39,047 bases of DNA from Bacteroidota bacterium (GTDB lineage Bacteria; Bacteroidota; Bacteroidia; Palsa-965). Below, piece by piece: positions 24,385 to 32,239 of this stretch (positions are counted from its first letter, which is position 1; every line of letters starts with the position of its first letter). The notes under the pieces are model-generated. The model worked only from the letters and a program-made list of their open reading frames with translations, did no database searches and was not told where the DNA came from. The position numbers and the translations under genes are program-made. Where the stretch lies: assembly GCA_021299855.1 (NCBI GenBank), contig JAJTEY010000024.1, forward strand, positions 1 to 39,047, read 5' to 3'.

Positions 24385-25542
24385 TTAATCAACCCAGGTT
24401 TTGTAGTACTTGCCGTCGTCTATTTTCAACGCCTCTTCAGTAATCATCAGCGGGCGGAAGGTGTCCACCATCACTGCCAATTCTTGCGTATCCTTTTGGC
24501 CAATGCTGCGCTCCATAGCTCCCGGAGCCGGTCCGTGCGGAATACCTTTCGGATGTAACGTGATGTGTCCTTGTTCAATGTTATTACGGCTCATGAAATC
24601 ACCGTCCACATAATACAACACTTCGTCTGAATCGATATTACTGTGATTGTATGGAGCAGGCACTGCCAAAGGATGGTAATCATACATACGCGGAACAAAC
24701 GAACACACCACAAATGTGGACGTTTCAAACGTTTGGTGAGTTGGTGGCGGCAAATGCACCCGTCCTGTTATCGGTTCAAAATTGTGAATCGAGAATCCCC
24801 AAGGGAAATTATAGCCGTCCCAGCCCACAACATCAAAAGGATGTGTAGCATACACCAATTCGTGCAACATACCTTCCTTCTTGATCTTCATCAGGAAGTC
24901 ACCCTTTTCATCAAAGGTTTCCAACTCGGTTGGTAATTTCATGTCGCGCTCACAAAACGGTGAATGTTCCAGCAACTGCCCCGAAGAACTCTTGTAGCGT
25001 TTCGGCGTGAAAAAGGGCGCGTAACTTTCTACATAAAAAATGCGGTTGTCTTCGGTTTCGAAATCTATCTGATAAATCATTCCACGTGGGATGATCAGGT
25101 AATCACCGTATTCGAATTCGATATTACCCATAAACGTGCGCAGTTTCCCTTTGCCTTTGTGAATGAAAAGCATTTCATCCGCATCTCCGTTTTTATAAAA
25201 ATAACTGCGTAAACTTTTTCTCGGTGCTGCTAACCCGATGATACAATCACCGTTTACCAAAACCGGCACACGGCTTTCCAAAAAATCATCTTTCGGAGGC
25301 ACCTGAAATCCCTGCAACAACATAGGGCGAATGTTCTTAGGAATTGCAATTTTAGGAGACACGTCAGTCGACTTAACAATCTCCTTAATCTGTGTCGGAC
25401 GATGAATATGATACGTTAACGACGAATGATTATTAAATCCTTCCGTACCAAATAACTGCTCGTACAGAAAATTGCCATTCGCGTTTTTCGTTACGGTGTG
25501 ACGTTTGGACGGAAACGTACCGAGTTTATGATAAATAGGCAT
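24385..25542 (-). CDS. hmgA: Homogentisate 1,2-dioxygenase
   Basis: A 385-residue ring-opening Fe(II) dioxygenase that turns homogentisate into maleylacetoacetate. Expected iron ligands occur in the C-terminal cupin: His and Glu in PYNHSNIDSDEVLYY, and His in PKGIPHGPAPG. I chose ATG 25542 (MPIYHKLGTFPSKRH), because the longer reading needs a TTG overlapping the promoter (-7 TAGTTTTG, 25564-25571). The neighbour hppD makes its substrate. Confidence 0.93.
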   Translation of the reverse strand: MPIYHKLGTFPSKRHTVTKNANGNFLYEQLFGTEGFNNHSSLTYHIHRPTQIKEIVKSTDVSPKIAIPKNIRPMLLQGFQVPPKDDFLESRVPVLVNGDCIIGLAAPRKSLRSYFYKNGDADEMLFIHKGKGKLRTFMGNIEFEYGDYLIIPRGMIYQIDFETEDNRIFYVESYAPFFTPKRYKSSSGQLLEHSPFCERDMKLPTELETFDEKGDFLMKIKKEGMLHELVYATHPFDVVGWDGYNFPWGFSIHNFEPITGRVHLPPPTHQTFETSTFVVCSFVPRMYDYHPLAVPAPYNHSNIDSDEVLYYVDGDFMSRNNIEQGHITLHPKGIPHGPAPGAMERSIGQKDTQELAVMVDTFRPLMITEEALKIDDGKYYKTWVD

Positions 25543-25563
25543 AATAGATGATGTTATTTCACC

Positions 25564-25594
25564 CAAAACTATTCCCGGTTAAACAAACGGTCAA
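25564..25594 (-). promoter_or_regulatory. hmgA promoter
   Basis: On the minus strand a TTG (-33, 25592-25594) is followed after 20 bp by a perfect -7 element TAGTTTTG (25564-25571). The expected transcription start lies just before ATG 25542. Confidence 0.6.
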
Positions 25595-25620
25595 TGACAA
25601 AAGTCATAACCGATTTCCCG

Positions 25621-26664
25621 TTAATCTGATTTTCGTCGTGTAAATGCCGGCTTCAACTTGCTGTGATAAAAAGATCCGGCTCTTACTACTTTGCCTTCTG
25701 CACGCCGTTGCTTCTTTTCATCAGTAGTTAATTCATCCCAGGCCTTACATTCCGGTGAGCAATAACCTTTTGTCTCCTCTATGCAATTCGGACATAAAAT
25801 GTACAAAACGTGACAATCCTGATTCGTACAATTTAAATGATCGTCAGCGGGTGTGCCGCAATTATGACATTGTGCAAGAATATCATTCGTAATGCGTTCG
25901 CCCAATCGCTCATCAAACACAAAGTTCTTTCCGATAAACTTGGTGGGCAATTGATTCGTTTTAACCTGACGGGCGTATTCAATAATTCCTCCGTAAAGTT
26001 GATTGACATCCTTAAAGCCATGATGCTTTAACCATGCACTTGCTTTCTCGCAGCGCACTCCGCCGGTGCAATACATCAAGATCTTTTTATCCTCCTGCCC
26101 TTTCAACTTGTCCAGCACCATGGGTAACTCTTCTTTGAAAGTGTCAGCTTCAGGTAAAATCGCACCTTCAAATCGTCCTACTTCACTTTCATAATGATTG
26201 CGCATATCTACAACAATCGTTTCCGGCTGTTCCAATGCTGCGTTAAATTCTGCTGCGGATAAATGATTGCCAACATTAGTGACGTCAAATGTGTCATCGG
26301 CTAATCCATCTGCAACAATTTTCTTGCGCACTTTTATCGTCAATCTGAAAAATGATTTCCCGTCATCTTCTACGGCAATTTTGAAAGGCACATCTTTAAA
26401 TTCCGGGCGCGCATCAATAGCTTTTCGAAATGCATCGAAATGAAATTCGGGCACACTCAATTGAGCATTAATACCCTCACGTGCCGCATAAATTCTACCA
26501 AACACATTCATCGCCGACCATTCTTTCCACAACGCATCACGCATCGCCTGAGGATCATCAAGAATGACGTAACGATAAAACGAAAGCGTAATACGACGGA
26601 AGGGCTCTTCCATCAATCGCTTACGCATTTCTTGTCGGGAAACACGATTAACTAGTACTGACAT
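25621..26664 (-). CDS. trhO: tRNA uridine(34) hydroxylase (rhodanese-related, YceA family)
   Basis: A 347-residue UPF0176/YceA protein; E. coli TrhO hydroxylates U34 of certain tRNAs. An N-terminal ferredoxin-like domain (~15-115) is followed by a rhodanese domain with catalytic Cys in LMYCTGGVRCEKAS. A Cys-rich tail follows with two pairs (CHNCGTPADDHLNC, CPNCIEETKGYCSPEC), a likely zinc-binding region often found in the longer members. Its promoter (TAATTTTG) is at 26682-26689. The gene lies upstream of hmgA but has a 78-bp gap and a separate hmgA promoter. Confidence 0.9.
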   Translation of the reverse strand: MSVLVNRVSRQEMRKRLMEEPFRRITLSFYRYVILDDPQAMRDALWKEWSAMNVFGRIYAAREGINAQLSVPEFHFDAFRKAIDARPEFKDVPFKIAVEDDGKSFFRLTIKVRKKIVADGLADDTFDVTNVGNHLSAAEFNAALEQPETIVVDMRNHYESEVGRFEGAILPEADTFKEELPMVLDKLKGQEDKKILMYCTGGVRCEKASAWLKHHGFKDVNQLYGGIIEYARQVKTNQLPTKFIGKNFVFDERLGERITNDILAQCHNCGTPADDHLNCTNQDCHVLYILCPNCIEETKGYCSPECKAWDELTTDEKKQRRAEGKVVRAGSFYHSKLKPAFTRRKSD

Positions 26665-26681
26665 GGTATTCTAATTTTTTG

Positions 26682-26689
26682 CAAAATTA
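26682..26689 (-). promoter_or_regulatory. -7 element of trhO
   Basis: Perfect TAATTTTG on the minus strand, 17 nt before ATG 26664. Confidence 0.5.
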
Positions 26690-26817
26690 AGGAACAACGC
26701 GGCATGTAAGGGCTGATTGTTGTCATACACAGAGCGTCCTGCGGAATATTAACAATCATGAGTAAAATCTCACAGGTATTTCACAACTTTACGGCACAAC
26801 ATTATGAAGCTTTTCGC

Positions 26818-27768
26818 ATGAGTAAAGAACGAATACTAGTAATTGGAAGCTCCGGGCAGATTGGCACGGAACTCGTGGTGGAACTGCGTCGCATTTACGG
26901 ACAGGACAATGTCTTTGCATCCGATCTTAAAGCGGACGACGGCTCACACGCGGGGCCTTATGTGCAATTGGATGCACTGGATAAGAACAAACTTTTTGAG
27001 ATTGTCAAGAAAGAAAATATTACCCAGGTGTATTTGTTAGCGGCACTGTTGTCCGCAACCGCTGAGAAAAATCCGGAGTTCGGATGGAAGTTGAACATGG
27101 AAAGTTTATTTCATGTCTTGGAAATTGCTAAAGAAGGGCACATCAAAAAAATATACTGGCCGAGTTCCATTGCGGTTTTCGGTCCGACAACGCCGCGTGT
27201 TAACACACCGCAATTCACCGTAATCGAACCAACGACGGTTTACGGAATCAGCAAATTTGCGGGTGAGCGCTGGTGCGAATGGTATTTCAACAAATACGGC
27301 GTGGACACGCGCAGCCTCCGATATCCGGGATTAATTGGCTGGAAATCTGCTCCGGGCGGCGGAACTACAGATTACGCGGTGCACATCTATCACGAAGCAC
27401 TGAAAACAGGAAAATACACCTGCTTCCTGAACGAAAACACCACATTGCCCATGATGTATATGCCTGACGCTATCCGCGCCACTATTGAGGTTATGGAAAG
27501 CCCTGCAGACCGCATCAAAACACGCAGTTCATACAATTTAGCCGGGATGAGCTTTAATCCGGAAGAAATTGCCGTTGATATCCGTCGCCATGTGCCAAAT
27601 TTCAGTATCAGTTACGCCCCGGATTTCCGTCAGGCAATAGCCGATAGCTGGCCACAAAGCATTGATGATCAAAAAGCTACGGAAGATTGGGGATGGAAAC
27701 CGCAATTCGATCTTAGCCGAATGACAGACGACATGATCAGTAACCTGAAAAATATTATCGGGAAATGA
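26818..27768 (+). CDS. tdh: L-threonine 3-dehydrogenase, SDR type
   Basis: A 316-residue NAD-dependent SDR; Bacteroidota use this family, unlike E. coli's zinc-dependent Tdh, to make 2-amino-3-ketobutyrate. It has Gly motif IGSSGQIG, catalytic YGISK (YxxxK), and family-typical LRYPGLIG, GGGTTDYAVHIYHEAL and LPMMYMPDAIRAT. I chose ATG 26818 (MSKERILVIGSSGQIG), the normal length. A second in-frame ATG at 26758, also followed by Ser-Lys, would add 20 residues (MSKISQVFHNFTAQHYEAFR) of no obvious function. The kbl partner is not in the window. Confidence 0.88.
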   Translation: MSKERILVIGSSGQIGTELVVELRRIYGQDNVFASDLKADDGSHAGPYVQLDALDKNKLFEIVKKENITQVYLLAALLSATAEKNPEFGWKLNMESLFHVLEIAKEGHIKKIYWPSSIAVFGPTTPRVNTPQFTVIEPTTVYGISKFAGERWCEWYFNKYGVDTRSLRYPGLIGWKSAPGGGTTDYAVHIYHEALKTGKYTCFLNENTTLPMMYMPDAIRATIEVMESPADRIKTRSSYNLAGMSFNPEEIAVDIRRHVPNFSISYAPDFRQAIADSWPQSIDDQKATEDWGWKPQFDLSRMTDDMISNLKNIIGK

Positions 27769-27948
27769 AACCGTAGGCACATGAGTTGCGTACACATCTA
27801 TAACTAAAGTGTCTGTATAGACTTCAGCTTCGTATCTGTCGATATAATTGGCGGATTAGTCGAAATTTTGAAACAAAACAGATACTTTGGCAGTATTTTA
27901 GCGGACTAAGGGAAGCTCGAGCAATCGGACTTGGAAACAAATTTGCAG

Positions 27949-28839
27949 ATGAAAAAATTGGTACACTTCCTCATCATCCTCGCTGTGATCGCTGGTTACG
28001 GTTCTGCAGTTGCGGCTGAATCGGACACCATCAATCAAACCGACGGAGCAGGTAAACGCCAGGGATGGTGGATCATTACCGGAGCTTTCAAGAAAGATCC
28101 GAAGTACGCGCCTACTGCCAAAGTGGAAGAAGGTCGTTATAAAGACAGCCAAAAAACAGGTGTTTGGATTGAATATTATCCGAACGGAGCTAAGAAAAGC
28201 GAACTGACTTTCGTTAACAATCGCCCGAATGGTCATGCGGTGATGTATCACGAAAACGGCAAGAAATCAGAAGAAGGAACATGGGTTGGAACACGTTGGG
28301 TTGGAGATTACACCTTGTTTTACGAAGATGGTGTTCCTCGTCAGCAGTTCAACTACAATCAACTCGGAAAGCGTGATGGCAAGCAGGTTTACTATCATTC
28401 AAACGGTAAAGTAGCGATTGAAGTAAACGTAAAAGAAGGAAAAGAAGAAGGTTGGAAGAAAGAATACAATGAAAACGGAGAGTTAATTCTAGAAACATAT
28501 TTTGCCGGTGGTAACATTGATCCTGCGAAAACAAAGACTTACGAACCGAAGAAGTCGGTAACAACTCCGGAAAAAGCTCCGGAAGAAAAAGAAATTAAAG
28601 GAACTGCTCCAACTGTAACTGACAACGCGAACAAGCCGAACACAGGACAATTCACCGGTGAAGGGTATTGGATTCTGTACAAAAACGGTCAGATTTCCAT
28701 GAAAGGAACGTTCAAAAATCGTAAGATGATGGAAGGTGAAGAGCGCGTTTACGATAACAACGGCAAATTGACTCAAATAAAACTTTACAAAGGCGGCAAA
28801 TACGTTGGCGATGGTCCGCTGCCTGTGGATAGCAAATAA
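27949..28839 (+). CDS. Exported MORN/YwqK-type repeat protein
   Basis: A 296-residue protein with signal peptide MKKLVHFLIILAVIAGYGSAVA, starting at ATG 27949 (the ORF begins at TTG 27931). Residues ~40-180 hold about six ~23-residue repeats with G-x-W-x-x-x-Y-x-x-G-x-(K/R): e.g. TGVWIEYYPNGAKKSELTF, NGHAVMYHENGKKSEEGT and DGKQVYYHSNGKVAIEV, as in MORN or YwqK-family proteins; a Pro/Lys/Thr-rich linker and one more repeat end the chain. YwqK is a putative antitoxin family, but no toxin gene is adjacent, so a surface role is as likely. Followed by a terminator. Confidence 0.8.
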   Translation: MKKLVHFLIILAVIAGYGSAVAAESDTINQTDGAGKRQGWWIITGAFKKDPKYAPTAKVEEGRYKDSQKTGVWIEYYPNGAKKSELTFVNNRPNGHAVMYHENGKKSEEGTWVGTRWVGDYTLFYEDGVPRQQFNYNQLGKRDGKQVYYHSNGKVAIEVNVKEGKEEGWKKEYNENGELILETYFAGGNIDPAKTKTYEPKKSVTTPEKAPEEKEIKGTAPTVTDNANKPNTGQFTGEGYWILYKNGQISMKGTFKNRKMMEGEERVYDNNGKLTQIKLYKGGKYVGDGPLPVDSK

Positions 28840-28858
28840 TCCAGTACTTTCAGGAGTG

Positions 28859-28890
28859 ACAGGGTAGCCAAAAGGTTACCCTGTTTTTTT
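28859..28890 (+). terminator. Intrinsic terminator after the MORN-repeat gene
   Basis: ACAGGGTAGCC (28859-28869) pairs with GGTTACCCTGT (28874-28884), one wobble, loop AAAA, followed by T-run to 28890. Confidence 0.92.
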
Positions 28891-28914
28891 ATGTGCTTCC
28901 CTCATCTTTATCGG

Positions 28915-28922
28915 TAAATTTG
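28915..28922 (+). promoter_or_regulatory. -7 element of cysS
   Basis: Perfect TAAATTTG, 14 nt before ATG 28937; it favours ATG 28937 over the TTG at 28928. Confidence 0.5.
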
Positions 28923-28936
28923 GACAATTGAAATTT

Positions 28937-30466
28937 ATGAAACCGCATCAACTTCAAATTCAGAACACACTTTCGCGTAAAAAGGAAATTTTTCAACCTA
29001 TTGAACTCGGTTACGTTGGTATGTACGTTTGCGGACCTACGGTGTACAGCGATGTCCACATGGGCAATTGCCGCACATTTATTTCCTTCGATATTATATA
29101 CCGTTACCTCATTCACTTGGGTTACCAAGTTCGTTATGTCCGCAACATCACTGATGTAGGGCATTTAGAAAGTGATGCGGATGAAGGTGATGACAAAATC
29201 GCACGTAAAGCACGATTGGAACGGTTAGAGCCGATGGAAATTGTACAACGCTACACTACTGGTTTTCACGAAGTCATGGCGATGTTTAATGCAATGCCTC
29301 CATCAATAGAACCAACTGCAACAGGACATATCATTGAGCAGATTGAAATGACGGAACAGATCATGAAAAATGGTCTGGCGTATGAAAGCAACGGCAGCAT
29401 TTATTTCGATGTAGAAAAATATATCGGCAACAACAATTACGGCGTCTTATCCGGTCGTTCGCTGGAAGAACAATTGAACAATACCCGCGACCTCGACGGA
29501 CAAGGAGAAAAGAAAGGGAGATTGGATTTCGCGTTGTGGAAAAAAGCGAAACCCGAACACATTATGCGCTGGAATTCTCCGTGGGGAGAAGGTTTTCCGG
29601 GATGGCATATTGAATGCTCCGCGATGAGCCGCAAGTATTTGGGCGACCGTTTCGATATACATGGAGGTGGAATGGATTTGATTCCGACACACCACACGAA
29701 TGAAATTGCACAGAACGTCGGCTGCTGCAACACCGCTCCCGTAAACTATTGGATACATACCAATATGCTGACTGTGAACGGTCAAAAAATGTCGAAGTCA
29801 TTAGGCAATTCATTTTTGCCTGTAGAGTTGTTCACCGGATTGCAATTGGATCCGAAATCTCCGGGGGCTGCGCCATCATTGGCAGTGCTGGGCGATAAAC
29901 ACCCTATGCTCGACAAAGGTTACTCGCCAATGACCGTGCGTTTTTTCATGTTGCAAACACATTACAGCAGCACGCTCGACTTTTCCAACGAGGCATTGCA
30001 AGCATCTGAAAAAGGATTCCGCAGATTAATGGAGGCGTTGAAAACATTGAGCAATGCGCCTGTCAGCGACAAGACAACATACGACATTCCGCAACTGCAA
30101 TCGCGTTTATACGCAGCAATGGATGACGACTTCAACACACCTGTTCTGATTGCAGAATTGTTTGATGTTGTTCGTTATATCAATTCCGTTAATGACGGAA
30201 AAGAATTTATTAGTGCTGAATATAAGTCTTCATTAATCAAATTACTGAATGCATTTGTGCATGATGTATTAGGACTGAAGGATGATATCATGGAAGATCA
30301 GTCGGGTACAACATATGGACTGATGCAATTGATCATTCGTATGCGCGCGGATGCACGTGCACGTAAAGATTTTGGCACATCCGATTTAATTCGTGATGAA
30401 CTCGCGAAGTTGAACATTGTATTAAAAGACGGTAAGCAAGGAACCTCATGGGAAATCAAAAGCTAA
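28937..30466 (+). CDS. cysS: Cysteinyl-tRNA synthetase
   Basis: A 509-residue class I synthetase charging tRNA-Cys. Zinc/substrate site Cys32 in MYVCGPTVY, HIGH-type HMGN (41-44), zinc ligands in WHIECSAMS, and KMSKS in NGQKMSKSLGN. I chose ATG 28937 over the in-frame TTG at 28928. Its last 19 bp overlap the glutaminyl cyclase gene, so the two are probably translated from one mRNA. There is a family-typical C-terminal domain (RARKDFGTSDLIRDEL). Confidence 0.95.
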   Translation: MKPHQLQIQNTLSRKKEIFQPIELGYVGMYVCGPTVYSDVHMGNCRTFISFDIIYRYLIHLGYQVRYVRNITDVGHLESDADEGDDKIARKARLERLEPMEIVQRYTTGFHEVMAMFNAMPPSIEPTATGHIIEQIEMTEQIMKNGLAYESNGSIYFDVEKYIGNNNYGVLSGRSLEEQLNNTRDLDGQGEKKGRLDFALWKKAKPEHIMRWNSPWGEGFPGWHIECSAMSRKYLGDRFDIHGGGMDLIPTHHTNEIAQNVGCCNTAPVNYWIHTNMLTVNGQKMSKSLGNSFLPVELFTGLQLDPKSPGAAPSLAVLGDKHPMLDKGYSPMTVRFFMLQTHYSSTLDFSNEALQASEKGFRRLMEALKTLSNAPVSDKTTYDIPQLQSRLYAAMDDDFNTPVLIAELFDVVRYINSVNDGKEFISAEYKSSLIKLLNAFVHDVLGLKDDIMEDQSGTTYGLMQLIIRMRADARARKDFGTSDLIRDELAKLNIVLKDGKQGTSWEIKS

Positions 30467-31446
30467 GCGCGGTTATTATTTTTATATGCACGTTGTTTTG
30501 GATGTCGTGCAGCAATGATCCAAAAGGGAATAATCCAAAAGATACAGGGACAGTAAAAACTACTCCGCGAGTTAAAGCTCCCGCTTTCAATTCGGATTCA
30601 GCATACACGTTTATTCAGAAACAAGTGGATTTCGGTCCGCGGGTACCGGGAACACCTGAACATGCCGCCTGCGCAAGTTGGATGACCGAAAAATTGAAGT
30701 CGTATGGATTGGATGTGAGCGTACAAAACGCGCCGGTTACTTTTTACGACGGTCGCAAAGCCATGCTGAGCAACATTTTCGGACAATTTCATAAAGAACG
30801 TGAGCGTCGTGTTTTGTTGTTAGCGCATTGGGATACACGCCCTCGCGCGGATCGTGACAGTGTGAGACGATCAGAGCCTATACCCGGGGCAAATGATGGA
30901 GGAAGCGGGGTTGCTGTGCTCTTAGAGATTGCGCGTATTATTGCACAAAACGATCCCGGCATTGGTCTTGATATTTTACTTGTAGACGGAGAAGATAATG
31001 GCGATCCCGGTGGAGAAGCGGAAACATGGTGTTTAGGTTCACAATACTGGGCACAGAATCGACCTCAAGGATATAAAGCAGATTTTGCGATTCTGCTGGA
31101 TATGGTTGGCGCTAAAGATGCCGTGTTCCCGCGTGAAGGCACATCGGTGTATTTCGCATCCGGCATTGTGGAGAAAGTTTGGAGTGCCGCTGCAAATCTG
31201 GGCTACGGCAACTATTTCGTAAACAACATCGTCGGGCAAACTACCGATGATCACTTATTTATTAATATGTACGCACACATTCCGGCAATTGATATTGTGC
31301 ATTACGATCCTAAGCGAATGGACTACGGACATTTCCACCATCGTCATACCGACAGTATGGAATACATTGATAAAGGCACGCTGGGCGCTGTGGGACACGT
31401 GGTTCTGGATGTTCTTTTCAACGAACAACCGGCTCCCGCACCCTAA
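30448..31446 (+). CDS. M28-family glutaminyl-peptide cyclotransferase-like lipoprotein
   Basis: A 332-residue zinc enzyme fold of the M28/glutaminyl cyclase family, which forms pyroglutamate at N-terminal Gln. The N-terminus is a lipoprotein signal (IFICTLFWMSCSND), so it is a periplasmic or envelope lipoprotein. Metal-site regions: AHWDTRP, GANDGGSGVAVLLEI, VDGEDNGDPGG, QTTDDHLFINM and FHHRHTDSMEY. Bacteroidota QCs are known to modify exported proteins whose signal peptide cleavage leaves Gln first (the Q-rule); six exported proteins in this window fit. An M28 aminopeptidase is the alternative. It overlaps cysS by 19 bp. Confidence 0.82.
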   Translation: MGNQKLSAVIIFICTLFWMSCSNDPKGNNPKDTGTVKTTPRVKAPAFNSDSAYTFIQKQVDFGPRVPGTPEHAACASWMTEKLKSYGLDVSVQNAPVTFYDGRKAMLSNIFGQFHKERERRVLLLAHWDTRPRADRDSVRRSEPIPGANDGGSGVAVLLEIARIIAQNDPGIGLDILLVDGEDNGDPGGEAETWCLGSQYWAQNRPQGYKADFAILLDMVGAKDAVFPREGTSVYFASGIVEKVWSAAANLGYGNYFVNNIVGQTTDDHLFINMYAHIPAIDIVHYDPKRMDYGHFHHRHTDSMEYIDKGTLGAVGHVVLDVLFNEQPAPAP

Positions 31447-31547
31447 TTCGGTTATCAACTACTTACTAACATTTACACAGAGATATTGACACGGTATTTT
31501 TTTATTGATGTTGGTGCATTTTCTTTGGTGAAGTGTCACGAACAGCT

Positions 31548-32132
31548 ATGAAAAAACAACTCCTATTTTTATTCATTGCACTTGGAATCAGCATTGTCTC
31601 CACTGCTGAAATGGCTTACAAGTCGGGCTACGTAATCCTGAACTCGGGAGATACCGTGCGCGGAGACATTAAAGTAAACACCAAAAAAGAATTGCCTTTA
31701 TTCGCCAGGGTGATCTTGAAGCAGGGCGAAACCAGCAGAACTTACAAACCTGAACAGGTAAAAGGATATAGTTTGGACGGCGTCCAATTTCTTACGCGCA
31801 AATTAGGCGGAGAAATGGTGTTTTTAAAAGTGGTTACTTCAGGTAGAATTGTTATCTTCGAACATCAGTTCGAGGTTTACCACGGAGACCAAACGTTAGT
31901 AGAAAAAGAATACTACGTTGAAAAGAATGACGGAACAAGCAACGAATTGGTGAAGTTGAGAGGCAATAAATTTAAGAAGTTGTCTGCTGAGTGGATGAGC
32001 GACCATAGTGAACTAGTTGCTAAGATCGATCAAGAAAATAAAAAGATGGAGTTTGCAGAAATGCAGGCATACATTGAAGAATATAATTCCTGGCACAGCA
32101 ATCAAAGTCAGGAAGCGCGAGGAACGCGTTAA
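31548..32132 (+). CDS. Exported hypothetical protein
   Basis: A 194-residue protein starting at ATG 31548 with a signal peptide (MKKQLLFLFIALGISIVSTA). The mature start (GYVILNSGDTVRGDIKV) followed by a charged beta-rich domain is a pattern I have seen in Bacteroidota hypotheticals. The C-terminal ~60 residues are strongly charged and helical (ELVAKIDQENKKMEFAEMQAYIEEY). Mature position 1 is not Gln here. A -7-like TTTCTTTG (31520-31527), the same sequence as in the TonB receptor and porin promoters but without Pho-box units, lies upstream. Function unknown. Confidence 0.7.
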   Translation: MKKQLLFLFIALGISIVSTAEMAYKSGYVILNSGDTVRGDIKVNTKKELPLFARVILKQGETSRTYKPEQVKGYSLDGVQFLTRKLGGEMVFLKVVTSGRIVIFEHQFEVYHGDQTLVEKEYYVEKNDGTSNELVKLRGNKFKKLSAEWMSDHSELVAKIDQENKKMEFAEMQAYIEEYNSWHSNQSQEARGTR

Positions 32133-32160
32133 GATTTCCCTTAGTAGTAGTTTCCGCCGG

Positions 32161-32198
32161 CGGCCCGGGAGCAGAAATGCCCGGGCCGTCTGGTTTTT
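32161..32198 (+). terminator. GC-rich intrinsic terminator
   Basis: CGGCCCGGG (32161-32169) pairs with CCCGGGCCG (32180-32188) around a 10-nt loop; a T-run follows at 32194-32198. It separates the hypothetical from polA. Confidence 0.85.
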
Positions 32199-32239
32199 AA
32201 CCGGCTCGTAAAACTGTATTTTAGTTCAAAATATTTCGC

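Noticed and set aside
27769-27948. Riboswitch upstream of the MORN-repeat gene
   Set aside because: The 180-bp gap has no recognisable aptamer core and no terminator/anti-terminator pair.
27949-28839. YwqK antitoxin of a toxin-antitoxin pair
   Set aside because: No toxin gene on either side; the repeat class alone does not prove the role, and it has a signal peptide.
29437-29813. Overlapping open frames antisense to cysS
   Set aside because: Three mutually overlapping frames in one strand region are typical coding shadows.
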